A stretch of DNA of 64,000 nucleotides from Trichuris trichiura (lineage: Eukaryota > Nematoda > Enoplea > Trichinellida > Trichuridae), in assembly GCA_037903355.1 (NCBI GenBank), contig JBAJFE010000037.1:1240001-1304000 (forward strand), given 5' to 3'. The notes under the pieces were generated by a model. The model was not told the DNA's origin. It saw nothing but the letters and a program-made list of their open reading frames with translations, and made no database searches. Below are positions 51,047-62,884 of the stretch, piece after piece; position 1 is the stretch's first letter; every line of letters begins with the position of its first letter. A program made the position numbers and the translations under genes.

Positions 51047-51121
51047 GTACAATTTCGCCCTGCAATTCTTTCTGGGCAACATCGCCTTTTCCTAACAACG
51101 TTTGTGATTTCCAAAATAACA

Positions 51122-51418
51122 ATGCTCCTTGTTTTATTTATTGCTCACATCGGTTCAATAGTTACTGCAGTCTATGGTTTCCTGCTTGGCATATCGCTTC
51201 TGGTAAGATGTTTTCTCTCAATTGTTAAAGCAAATGTATATGTAGAAATTTTTGCCATATTTTTCAATGTATTAGACCGATAGAACATTGCTCTTAAACT
51301 GCTTCACATGTTCTTTGAATCGTTCGCTTAATTCCAGCGCACCTTTCCTTGTATAAAGGATAGTGAAGCTGCATTTAATTTCGCACATAATGCGTTTGCG
51401 TTTGTACTCCGAAACTAA
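51122..51418 (+). CDS. candidate two-exon gene for a 53-residue signal-peptide-like protein
   Basis: Exon 1 (51122-51202) encodes a strongly hydrophobic start, MLLVLFIAHIGSIVTAVYG, and ends at a good donor (GTAAGA). The acceptor at 51336-51337 opens exon 2 (51338-51418) in the same phase, which reads RTFPCIKDSEAAFNFAHNAF and stops at TAA 51416-51418. The product would be a small secreted or membrane-anchored peptide. It is too short to appear as an uninterrupted long ORF. Support is the TATA box, the hydrophobic leader and the phase-consistent splice; no homologue is recognised. Alternatively exon 1 is the signal exon of a longer gene. Confidence 0.35.
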
Positions 51419-51439
51419 GAGTTTGTCGCCTCGGATTAT

Positions 51440-54400
51440 GAAGCACGGCAGAAACGTTTTCCAGCATTATTTCCTGCTTTTAAGTAGCCTCATTCAGTCG
51501 CATAGGTCCATTGGAAGCTATAGCTTTTCCTGATGACGGTGTTCGACTAACGCCGCTCTTCTATACCCTGGGATGCATGGACAAAGTACTTTAGCTAGGG
51601 AATAAAAGCCACACACTTACGGAGAGCAGCATCCGGATTTTTCAGAGCTCGTCTGAGCAACAGGAAGCCGGAAATATGAAAATCATTTCTTTCCACATCC
51701 TTCGTATAGTAGATGAAGGAAAAGCAGGCAGTAGTATTTTCAAAAATACTCATAGGCCGCCGCTTGCGCGCCCGAAACTTTTTTTGTCACCAAGAGGGCT
51801 CTGGTAGCACTGCAAGTTTCCTGCGGAGTGGGAATTGAAACGCCGAGCGATAACCAGCCTGTTTTCCTGCGCGAGGCGTTCATTTGGTAGCAAAAATAAT
51901 GAGTGCTGAGAAACGTGTTCCTGCTTCATTCTTGCTTTTAAATGGCCGCTCAGGGTCGGATAGAAACTTTGGAAGTTATAGGTTTGGTTTGTCGCGCCGT
52001 TCGGCGAAAACCGTTCTTGTATGCCCTGGGCACGAGGGGACGAAGTAGTTTACGTAGCGAGTATTATGTTCCTATACTTATGGAGAGCAAGACACGAGTT
52101 TTTCGGGGATCGTTTGAGCAACGGGAGGCTGAAAATGTGAAAAAATAATCTTCTTTCAACGAAAAGCAGGTAGCCGTATTTTCGAAAATAGTCGCCAGCC
52201 GTCCGATGCGTGCCGGAGAAGTGCTTTATTTCACAGACGGCTACACGAGAGCCAAAATGTTTCTGCTAAATGGGAAACGAAAGGCCCAGCGATAGCGAGC
52301 CTGCTATCGCTGGGCCTTTCTGCGTGATCGCTTTCCCTTTCGAAGCGATGTGGAAAGTAGCGCCAGAAACCGTAATCCTGCACCGTTCTAGCTTATAGAC
52401 AGTCGTGCTGGTTCTTGTGCTAGTGTTCGAAGCTATTACATCTCCTGATAGCGGTGATCGACTAAAGTCGCTCTTCCAAAGCCCGGTGGAACCTAGAGCA
52501 AGCGGTTTAACTGGCGAATAGTATGCGCCTGTACTTACGCAGAGCCATATTCGTTGTTTTCCGAGGTCGAGTAATCGAAGGAAAGCCGAAAATATGAAAA
52601 ACGTATCTTTTTACATTCCTTGTACAGTAGATGAACGAAAAGCAGGTAGCAGTATTTTCAAAAATAATTATAGGCCACCCTCTGCGCGTCGGAGAAATAT
52701 TTTGACTGCAAGAGGGTTGCAGTTCCTCTGTAATGCTCCTGAGGAATGGGAGCGAAAGTGCCGACCGGCAAAAAGGCTGTTTTTCTGCGGGATGGTTTCA
52801 TTTGCGATCAAACAGAGAGCAGCTGGCAGAAAAGTGTTCCTGCATGATTTCTTTTTTTGAACAGTTTTCCTGGGTCGCGTAAGAACTTTTGAAGTCATAA
52901 GTTTTGTTTGTTCCCTGGCAGTGTTCGACGAAAGCCGCTCTTCTGTACATTCAGCGCGCATGGAGGAAGTACCTTAGCTAGCGAATATTATGCCGACACA
53001 CTTATGGAGAGCAATGTTGAGATTATTCATCGCTCGTTTGAACAATTTGTGGCTGAAAATAAGAAATCCTTCTTTTTCTATATTCTTAGTACAGTAGCTG
53101 AACGAAACGCAGGTACTGATATTTTCAACAATACTCGCAGGCTGTTCGATGCGCGCCGGATAACTTTTTCGTCTGTGAAAGGACCGTAGAAGCGCTGTGA
53201 TGCTCCTGCGGAGTGGGAACGGTAGCACCGAGGGAAACTCACTCTGTTTTTGCTCGCGATCCTATCATCCGAATCGAAATGGAAAGTGGCTGCAGAAACC
53301 AAATCCTGCACCGTACTAGCTTTTAGACAGCTGTGTTGAGTCGCATACGAGTCTTAGAAGCTGTTAGATCTCCTGATGGCGCTGTTTGACTGTAGTCGTT
53401 CTTCTATGCGCTGGTGACACGTTAATCAAGTAGTTTAACTGCCGAATATTATGCGCGTATACTTACGCAGAGCCATATTCCTGTTTTTTGGAGCTCGTTT
53501 ATGCAACCGGAAACCATAAATATGAAAAACTTCTCTTTTTACATTTTGCATACGGTTGATGAACGATAAGCAGGTCCCAGTATTTTCAAAAATACTAATC
53601 AGGCGTCGCATACGCGACGGAAAAGTTTTTTGTCAGCGAGAGGGCTGTACTAGCGCTGTAACTTTCCTGCGGAGCGGGATTTGATACGCGGACCGACAGC
53701 AGGAAGATTGTTCTGCGCGATAGCTTCATTTGAAACCAAGCCGAAAGAAGTGCTCAAAAACGAGTTCGTGCATTATCTTTGCTGTTAAATAGATGCTCTA
53801 GGTCGGGTAGAGATTTTGGAAGCTATAAGTTTCCTTTGTCACGCTGTTCGACGAAAGGCGCTCTTCTATACGCTAGCGTCGCATGGAGGAAGAACGTTAC
53901 GTAGCGAATATTATGTTCCTATACTTATGGAAAGCAGCATTCGGATTTTCCGAGATTTTTTGAGCCATGGGAGGCTGGAAATATGAGAAATTACGTTCTT
54001 CATACAGTAGATGAACGAAAAGCAGGTACCAATTTTTTCAAAAATACTCATAGGCATTCCTGTGCGCCCTCCACTAGTGTTTTGTGTGCGAGAGCGCTGT
54101 AGTAGCGCAGCATCGGTTTTCCGTTATGGGAAGGGAAACGCAGAACAATAATGAGCCCGTTTTTCTGCGCAATGGCTTAATTTGAATCCAAGTCTAACGC
54201 ACCAGGCATAAACGTATTCCGGCATTATTCTGGCTTCTGGAAGCTACAGGTTTCGGTTGTGACGCTGTACGACCAAAACCGCTCTTGTAAAGCCTGGGCG
54301 CGCATGGACGACGTAAATTAAGTAGCGAATATCATAGCCCCATACTTATGGAGAGCATAATTCAAATTTTTCTGAGATCGGATGAGCTACGGGATCCTGG

Positions 54401-55035
54401 AGATATGAAAAAATTCTATTTTTACGTTCTTCGTACAGTAGGTTAACGAAAAGCAGGTAGTAGTATTTTCAAAAACAGTCACTAGCCGTCTAATGCTCGC
54501 TGGAGAGACTTCTTATTTTCGAGACGGCTGCAGGCGCGCCAAAATGCTTCTGCGGAAAAGATAAGGAACGGCTGAGCGATAACGAAACTGCTTTTTGCGC
54601 CATCGCTTCATCCGAAACGAAATGGAAAGTTATAGGCAGAATCGTATTCCTTAATGCGTGTAGCTAACAGATGGCTGTGCTGCCCCGCTATAGAGCTTCG
54701 GAATCTGCAGATTGCTATGATTGTGGTGTTACAATGGAGCCGCACTTGTATATTCTGAGGGGCGCATGCAGGAAATTTTAACTAGCTAATATAGTGTCCC
54801 TATACTTACGGTTAGTGCCATTCCAATTTTTCAGTGCTCGTGCGAGCAACGGACAGCTGGAAATGTGATAAAATGCTAGTTTTTGGATTAATGGTACAGT
54901 AGTTAAAGGAAAAGCAGGTACCACTAGTTTCAAAGATACAAATGAGGCCTCTGGAGCGCGTGGACAGATTTTTGGTTTGCGACAGGGCCCCTGGAGGCCG
55001 CGTGAAACCGTTTCGCGTCACAAAAAGGCGCGCCA
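51440..55035. repeat. diverged tandem array, unit ~430-475 bp, about 7.5 copies
   Basis: A conserved core AAGCAGG plus a following ATTTTCAAAAATA-like string recurs at about 51722, 52164, 52640, 53107, 53568, 54020, 54451 and 54912 (spacings 431-476). Other landmarks recur at fixed offsets: CTTATGGAGAGCA, a CTCTTCT block, and a GCGGAGTGGGA-like block. Two subtypes can be told apart by their middle parts. Subtype A (copies 1, 3, 5, 6) has a GAGAGGGCT-like box and no late box. Subtype B (copies 2, 4, 7) has AATGGAAAGT then CAGAAACC. The array is satellite-like, old and heterogeneous. ORFs inside it (for example 52594-52860) are not conserved between copies. Confidence 0.85.
52279..52320. repeat. 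perfect 18 bp hairpin inside array copy 2
   Basis: The arm GAAAGGCCCAGCGATAGC (52279-52296) is followed by a 6-base loop GAGCCT and the exact reverse complement of the arm (52303-52320). The other copies have a plain T-rich stretch in the right-arm position, so the right arm is an insertion specific to this copy. Confidence 0.9.
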
Positions 55036-57400
55036 AGCAAACACGTAACGTCTTTTCACTTTTGCGTCAAAAGAAGGCACGTCAAACTGAGGCGTCATAT
55101 TTTAACTGTGCGTAAATTTGTTTCATTTGGAAGGAAAAGGTGTGTTTAGCTTAACTTGAAAGGGTGCATGTTGACTGCCGCTGAATGTGAGAGTTGCGTG
55201 AAAAGAAAGCGAGTCAGTCTGACTTGAAAGGTTATATTGTCATCGTTAGGATAATGTTATGTATTTGCAGTTAAACGTGAAAAGTAACGCACGTAAACGG
55301 TATGACGTGGATTAATTATAGAAGAGAATGATAGATTTTTTTTAGTTTTAGATTTAAAGTAAATGTTTTCAGAAAAGTGGGTATTGCGAATTGTTTTCCA
55401 GTTTCAAAAGTGCTCATCGTTTAAGCACTCTTTAAACAGGTTGAAGTTGGCGGTGTATAAAAGGTATGAGTAGAGAAGCGAACAGATAAAGCGAACAACT
55501 GTGCTGTTTGCTCGAAACTTTAAGAATACAGTAAAATTGAGGTAAAGAAAGAACAAAAGAATAATGAACGAAACGCAAATGAATACAATTCATAGTGGCA
55601 GGTAGACAAAAACAAAGCGATGGAACAGAAAAGCCGTAGAAACCAGGATGATATAAAAGACGGAAAGGAATTATAGAAGGCACCATGAGAAAGAAGAAAA
55701 GAAACGACGGAGGACTATTAAAGAAAAAGGAAAGGAATAAGGTAGAAAAATGCGAACGAAGGGAAAGAGAAAAAAGGAACCAAATTTCAGAAACAAAACG
55801 GTAGAAAAGAAGGAAGAAAAGATTATCGAAGACACTTTTGTGCCAACATAGAGCACTCCACACGGCATAAAAATTTCAACAGGTTTAAACAGTGTTTAAA
55901 CGATGGCCAAATCAGAAACTGGAAAATAATTGACATTTCAACAAACTTTCACCGGTTGATTCCCACCTACAATGGATAGCTGTGAATATAAATCCTTTAC
56001 GATAAAGAATCTTAAACCGTGATTCTATTTTATTGTGAACATAACGATTATGTAAAAGCACAACCTATATTCAGAGATGTAATTATTGTTCCTAATATTT
56101 TCTTATTAAGTTGAGATTTAAGGTTTATCGCACCCTGTCGAAGGTCCATTGAATCAGCGTTAATGACGAGCAACAATCCTCCCTGAAAGGTCTATTTGGT
56201 AAGAAAACATGCGAAAACAATACACCAAATGTTTTTGTATAGTGCAATAATGGAGTAATGCTCGCAGTTGTTTGGAAATGTTTCATGTGCGATGTAGTTT
56301 GCCTGAAAAAACCAGCCTAGATTTATTATTCTTTTTCAATGTGGATTGATAGTTGCCCATGAAACGGACCGCTCGCAAAATCTACTGCAACTTTGTCATT
56401 CACTTTCCTAAGGATAATAAGTACCATATAGCCAACATGTTAACGGAAACACCCGTGAAACCGAATAATTCAGTTCCCCATTAAGGACGGAACATCAAAA
56501 AGTAAATTTGTTTCAGGAACAAAGCCTCTTTGAGTTCTTTTATCAGTTGCTATGGATTTTAAGGTTGTAAATGCTGTATGCACTGCAAACAGTCTCTGTT
56601 CATCACACTTTTTTAGAGTAAATTTGAAATACTGTACATTCTAATTCACGGAAAAGAGTATTATTTTTTCTTTTTCTCGATAAACTTATTCTTCTTTTAC
56701 TTTTCTATCGCTTACTAAAGAAATTACACAACTTTTAAGTGAACGTTATCAGACTAAGCGTTTAGGAATTCGTTAAAATCATATCTTTTTAGGAATAATC
56801 ATATTTCAAAAAGTTCTTTGCTCCCGATGTTTATACAATCAGAGTAAATACGATCGTTGTTCAAGGTCAACGAAATAGGTTATCAGTTCATTATATCGGC
56901 CAGAGGGAACAAATTGTTTGAGCATTTGTTTGCTTTAATCGTATAGTAGTCAGTGCTAATGTTTGCACTTGTAAGATGTAGCTTAACCTCTTCTACGCTG
57001 AAACGATAAAATTCTATACTTGCAAGCAATGTGTCAATAGTAAGTGGGTTATTGAAACGACCTTTTATCAGGTCAATCAGTGATTTGCATACCAGTAAAG
57101 TATTGTGGCCGAGACCCAGACGCTCAAAATCAGTGTTCGCTCGTTCCGACTCGCAGAGCAGTTGCTCCTATGCGACTACTGCTGATCGCTGCTCGTTCAT
57201 TCCAGTGGTAAATGCTGCCGGTTGGAGGATTCATTTGGAAAAGAAGAATCGCTGGACAGGACGACAGGATGACGGTGCCATATGGAACTGATCGACAGAA
57301 ATGAAGAATTCTTGAAAAGATGATGCACAAACCAGTTCAATGTTGCAATGAAAGATGGTGAGTATTTTAGTCTTAAACATCTTTCATTTTTTTCAACTTT
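55036..57400. other. region right of the array, no gene recognised
   Basis: Contains the purine-rich tract listed separately. The 143-codon minus-strand ORF at 55432-55863 is a by-product of that skew (Phe/Leu/Ser-rich, no domain). Nothing else could be supported. Confidence 0.5.
55540..55840. repeat. purine-rich (A/G) strand-asymmetric tract
   Basis: About 300 bp in which the plus strand is overwhelmingly A and G with only scattered pyrimidines. It is not a simple tandem repeat. Such tracts can form triplex or nucleosome-poor DNA; that role is inference. Confidence 0.6.
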
Positions 57401-57423
57401 TAGAGACTCGCTGTTGACGAATT

Positions 57424-57716
57424 AAAAGGAAATGGCGATTCGAAATTCGCGAAAAGGATGGAGCCGAGAAAATTGCCCAAACAGTGGATCGTAAAATGGA
57501 ACAAAGAAGAGGGCGAAAAAAAGCGAAGGACGACAGCTCAAAACGGGACGACAATTTCAAACCGAGAGCACTATTCGAAATTCGTGAAGAGGATCGAGCA
57601 GAAAAAATTTTCCGTGCGGTCAATCGTCTAATCGACCAAAAAAGAGGAAAGGACGACCGCTCAAAACGGGATAACAATTTCAAAATGGAGGACGAGGAAA
57701 AGACTCTCGACAGTTG
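57424..57716 (+). repeat. two-copy module with an open, charged reading frame
   Basis: The stretch is open on the plus strand after a TGA near 57416 and ends at TGA 57714-57716. It contains two related ~40-codon modules: FEIREKDGAEKIAQTVDRKM with its tail KDDSSKRDDNFK, and FEIREEDRAEKIFRAVNRLI with its tail KDDRSKRDNNFK. An acceptor-like TTTTAG precedes it. The repeats agree better as protein than expected for random DNA, but the minus strand is also open, and no start or partner exon was fixed. It may be a gene fragment or a duplicated non-coding unit. Confidence 0.3.
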
Positions 57717-58025
57717 ATTTACACTATTTTTGAAAGTAAGAAATTTGTCGTTTTTTGATTTTGTTGATTTTTGCAATATTTTAGGACGAAAAAAGAAAAC
57801 ATCTGGAAAAAAAGATTTCGATATTTTGGGTCGCTGTTCGTTCGTCTGATCAATCCGTCAAATTGTCAAAGGACCAAATATTGTCATACCTGTGGCAGAG
57901 AGGACTCGCTCGTTTGGTATTGTCTGCCTTCTGCTGACATCAAGTGGCAATAAAATTTTTTAGAGTCGACCGATGGCCGTCTGTTTCCTGAGCGCATTTC
58001 AAAGACGAAGAGACTTCTGTGGAGA

Positions 58026-58166
58026 AGAAATGGATTGGTCTTCAACTTCAGCACATATCATTGCTGAGATTTTTCTCAGCAATGATCGATTTTTCTCAAA
58101 TTCTATGGACAAGAAATGGACTGGTCTTCAACTTCATCACATCATTGCTGAGATTTTTCTCAGCAA
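58026..58166. repeat. tandem duplication (~85 bp unit), each copy carrying a hairpin
   Basis: AAGAAATGGATTGGTCTTCA near 58026 recurs with one change near 58111. Each copy contains ATTGCTGAGA-TTTT-TCTCAGCAAT, a 10 bp stem with a four-T loop (58060-58083; 58144-58167, where the last pair is lost). Confidence 0.75.
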
Positions 58167-58249
58167 CTCAATTCATTCCTTCATCATCTCTGACAGAGCT
58201 GATCATATCCTGGTGTTGGGTATGAATCTCTCTGTTTTATGATGTGATT

Positions 58250-58740
58250 TTTTCACATCGCGAATTTTTTGTCATTCTTCGCTCTTCAGCATCGTCTCCT
58301 GTTCGAAGACATCGTCTGGAATCATCTTATGGATCGCGCTCCGCTGATCGCGTCTCGTGATCATCATTCTCTCATTTTGTCTCCTCTCATATCTTCTCTC
58401 CTCTGAGCAGATGAGATGTTTCTCTCATCTTGTTCAGTTCTTTTCACTTAGTCTTTCATTCTCAGTCTCTCTCTTTCTCTCTCCTGGTTGATTTTCTGGG
58501 AGGGGGGTTGTCTTCGGCCAGGTTCTTTCGGTCCTATTGGTGGATCCGATTCCTGGTATTAGCATGGATCGGGAATCCGCTCCTGTATTCGAGTGTATTA
58601 TGCCGGCATCCGGCGCGTTTTTTAAGTCTTTGTTTACTTAGTGGTTTTTTTGAGCAACCTTCTTCCCCCTGGTGTGATTTTCTTGATCACGTGGTTCCTT
58701 CCCCATTACCACGTTTCGAGTGACATTGCGAGTGACAACC
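58250..58740. other. pyrimidine-rich non-coding region
   Basis: Rich in TCTC and containing small inverted repeats such as GATGAGA...TCTCATC near 58408-58430. The 97-codon plus-strand ORF here is low-complexity and unsupported. Confidence 0.4.
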
Positions 58741-59260
58741 TCTCATGCGGTTATTTCTGAGATGGATGGATGAGTCATGCCCCCTCGTGCGATCATTCTG
58801 ACATGCAAATTTTGGGAGTACCCCCTCATGCACTGATTTTGACATGCATTTTTGGGGGTACTCCCCTCATGCAGTGATTTTGACATGCAGATTAGAGTAT
58901 TTCCCCCATGCGATGATTTTGACATGCAATTTTGAGGGTACCCTCCGCATGCATGCATGCAATCATGCGATTTCGACATGCAATTTTGAGGCCCTACCCT
59001 CCGCATGCGATGATTTTGACATGCAATTTTGAGGGTACCCTCCGCATGCGATGACCTTGACATGCAATTTTGAGGATGCATGTGATTCTGACATGCGGTT
59101 TTGAGGGTACCCTCCGCATGCGATTATTTTGACATGATGTACAGGGGTACTCTCGCATGCGATGACTTTGACAAGCGGTTCGAGAGTACCCCTGATGCAA
59201 TGACTTCGACATGCACTTTTCAGTGATCTCCAGCATGCAATGTGTTGGATGCTACTATTT
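58741..59260. repeat. minisatellite, ~41 bp unit
   Basis: Units of the form CATGCGATGATTTTGACATG followed by a CAATTTTGAGGGTACCCTCCG-like tail recur every ~40-42 bp (for example near 58828, 58868, 58908, 59004, 59045, 59117 and 59155), with substitutions and one insertion of CATGCATGCA near 58950. Decayed relatives continue to about 59400. Minus-strand ORFs across it are artefacts of the period. Confidence 0.85.
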
Positions 59261-62200
59261 GTGTGACATCCTCATGAGATGATTTTATGGACTTGCACAG
59301 TGACTCCTTTTCATGCAATGACTATGTTAGCGATGACAATTTTCTCGCTGGATTATCATACTGTCAGCACGGTCCTTTCATGCAAGAACATTTACGCTCG
59401 TAGGAGATGTACCCTCTACGTGAAGGCAACATGCCAGTGCCAGAACATCCATTAGCACAGGGGTTATACAGTCCATGCCAATCTAACATGTATGCTTCAA
59501 TTCCAATCATACATCTAGGAATCATGCCCACTACTAGACCGCTGTACGTTATAGGACTCCATTAGATATTTTAGACCCATGGGAGCGACATTCATACTTC
59601 GCATGCAGGTATATAGGTACCAGAGGAATGGTATGGCTCCACGGGTTACAAGCAAGTGGTACAACTCCTAATCTCAGGTGTTGTACCTTTTAAGAATAGG
59701 CAACATGCGGTCCATTTCCATCAGAGAAGGTACGGTATAGTATCCCCATTTCACAGCAGAATATATTTCATGAAGGTCCATTGGTCAGTGTGAGGATGAC
59801 AGAAGGTGCCAAAATTGGTGTGGATGTCTTGTGGTTTTAAACTTTCTTTTTTTTCAACTGCTCTCTACATTTCCAGTCCGTCGCATGTTGCCCTGTCGCG
59901 CTTGTCGTTGATCTTGAGGCTTTTTTGTTGTCTTTGTGACAGTAGTCCTTCCATTCTTGTGCTTGTCGCTGCTGCTTTCTTCCGCTAGCATTGCGTAATC
60001 TTGCTTGAGCTCTTCAATCCCATTAGATTGTTTTTTAACTTTTCAATTCGTGACTTTTCCATTTGCTTCTTTCGGCACACCTTGCACTTTTTATCCTTTC
60101 TCAAAATAATCTCTGCTGCTCACAATTGGCCAACCGAGTTTGCATACAGTTCACATATTTTTTGTCATCACCTTTGCTCTGATTGTGCCAAATGAGCGGT
60201 CATTTTCCGACTTTGCTTTCCTTGTTATCGCGTCCGTGACAAACGATTTGTGGATCGTGTCTTTGTGAACATATAACAGCATTTGTTAACCATTGTAGAC
60301 AATTTTAACCATTGTAAACTTCGCAACTTCTACACCGTACCTCCTCTAATGAAAACCTACAAGCCCATAACCAGAATCCAACGGTCAAACGAGAGAACAA
60401 TACTATCCCATACATTTGAAATTATATACGAGCACAACGCGACACATTCAAACCTATATCATGCCATGATGTAATACATGAGGATGTCACACAAATAGAT
60501 ATATGAGATCACTGTCATGCAATTAATACATGTGTGAGAATTCAATGTTATTAACACTCCCGGCATGCAAACATCAATTCTTACCAATGGAACAGAATGT
60601 CGTGTAGTTCTTCTTGTAGGTTCTGACTTTCGGCTGAAACTGGATGCCCTACCAACGTATGGATGGGCGGTTATTAGTTCAAAACGGGACAAAACTTTGC
60701 CAAGACATCGAGAACAATGCACACTGCTTTGGGTCAGTTTTACTTTGGCATTTCACCTGAAGGACCTCCCAAAAATTCTTTATTTCATTATCCAATTCAG
60801 CATGCAAAACATAGAATGCAATAGTATCACAGTGAAATACACTACAACAACTGCAATGTTGTTTTCGCCTAAAAATAATTCATCATCTATCCGTGCAACA
60901 AAAGCTATTTTTTTGTAACAATTTAAAAGACAGCTTACCGCAGACTATGCCTTTATCACACACAATATATGTGACCAGTAGAAATGCCAAGCTTGTCTCA
61001 GCTAACGATCGGTCTTTTTCAAATGGTACTTACCAAATCATCGTCAACTAATTCATTTCTTTGTGTCCATTGTGGTGAATTCTAACACCTTGAATTCATG
61101 CCAGATTTCATCAGCTTTTTACTCATCGTTTCCTTTGCCATCACCAATTTCCGTTCGCTTACTCTAAAACGTCAGTTTGTCAACTTTTATTCACCATGAC
61201 AGAACTAATTAACTTATATACTTACCAATTTAGAAGGACTATGGCAATGATGATCATACCAATGATATACCATTGTCCATATGATATTATTAGTCACAGT
61301 TTCAAGACGACCTAACATTATGCAAATCAGCAGCAGCTACTAACGGCCGTTATCTGACCTCTGATGTAACAAAGGTAAGGCAAAACGCTTACTTTAGCCC
61401 GGTCAATGTACGATTTGACCTGATTTTCCTGTTTACATTCCATCCGAGTAGCTTCTTCGATGCAAACTAACAGAACTCTTTGGCTCTATTACTTTTCCTT
61501 TCTGTTGGAACAGCGAATTTGACCTGTTTTCACTGTTTACAAATGTTCAGTTCAGTTTCCTCCGGGAAGATTATCTGAAAGTTTACTTTTAGTTTACTCA
61601 AAACGAAAAGCCTTTTCTTTCTTACCTCTTTTAGAGCTTCATTTTTCCATTTGCATTTGTTTCCAATCCTCAAATACACTTACTACACAATATGAACGTT
61701 TCTTACCAAATCCGCTTAGGAGAGAGCAATTTTTTTTAAACATACTGTCACCATTCCTTCGTTTCATAATGCTAAACTGAAACAATAACGTTTTAAATTT
61801 ATCGTTCATACCTATTCGTTCCTTTTTGACTTCTTTTCCCTATCCATTTAGTGATTCTGGTGTTTGCGCGAGCAACAAACACTTCACCTGCAAATGAAAT
61901 TTTTTAAATTCAACTTACCTTGTCTACAACAATTGCTAAACAGGCCAACGTCTCCAAAATGTCGGTTGCTGTTCACCTGAAAGCGACTATTAAATTTCAT
62001 TTCCATTACAATCAAACGTAAAGAGCTCAAGGTTTTTCCGGCTGTAAGTGCATTTTGCCGTCAACCTTTACTCTTTTTCCGGATATGCAACCGGCTGAGA
62101 GATCACACTTTTATAGAACAATTCAAATTTTTTATTTGTAACAAATTGCACTTTCGAACAAAGGGAAAAGCGAAACTTTTGAGGGAAATCAATTCGGAAG

Positions 62201-62640
62201 GGAGCAAACGAAAATACGACAACGGTATAATAGTTCGATACGACAACACAAGTATTCTCAATCTCAAACCCACTATTATTGTCTCTCCTACCCGACAAAT
62301 GGGAAGGTCAGCGGGAGCTCAGAAGGAAAAACTGATGGATACCACAAGCTGAAACCTCTCCCGCGCAGACTCACTTACTGCCTTACCTATTTTCCCGTCA
62401 AGAAGCTGTCACCCTTCAAGACCCTACGCTGTCCAGCTCCAGGGTCATTTTCGCGCACACAGACCGGAACAGGACAGCACTTCCTACCACATCCCGCTAC
62501 TTATTCCCACTACCTTGTTTTCTACATGGGGGGCTCGTCGCCGCGGTCTTTGCACTCAGTTCAGTGTCCACTGTCCAGCGCCCATCGACTGTTGTCCGCT
62601 TTCCAGGTCCACTGTTCCTACTTCTCACACTGGGGACGCA
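59261..62640. other. region without a supported gene
   Basis: Only short ORFs are present; 60565-60918 (+, 117 codons) and 62146-62352 (+, 68 codons) are the longest and neither has a recognisable domain or splice context. No RNA gene or transposon end was recognised. Confidence 0.45.
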
Positions 62641-62647
62641 CGGCAGT

Positions 62648-62833
62648 CGACATGCGTCAGACGGCACTCGACATGCTGCTCACGACATACTACATGCGAC
62701 TCACGACACACGACATGCGACACACGACATGCGACAGACGACACACGACATGCGACAGACGACACACGACATGCGACTGTCACATGTGACATGCGGCACA
62801 TGTGACAAATGACAAGCGTGACATGTGACATGC
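62648..62833. repeat. 7-mer-based repeat (GACACAC / GACATGC / GACAGAC)
   Basis: Heptamers beginning GAC alternate in a partly regular order, e.g. GACACACGACATGC and GACAGACGACACAC, forming longer ~21 bp periods around 62715-62775. The right end turns into CACATGTG-type palindromic units. Three overlapping plus-strand ORFs across it arise because the repeat lacks stop codons. Confidence 0.85.
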
Positions 62834-62884
62834 AGATGATGCAATATTGTCGTTGTTTACTAATCTCAACGGATAGCGCCTCAC

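Noticed and set aside
52594..53189. ORFs of 88-97 codons inside the tandem array
   Set aside because: The frames are not conserved between array copies.
55432..55863. 143-codon minus-strand ORF, hydrophobic, membrane-like
   Set aside because: Produced by the purine skew of the plus strand; composition is low-complexity Phe/Leu/Ser without a start context or domain.
58743..59236. Minus-strand ORFs of 112 and 80 codons with repeated CMSKS
   Set aside because: By-products of the ~41 bp minisatellite.
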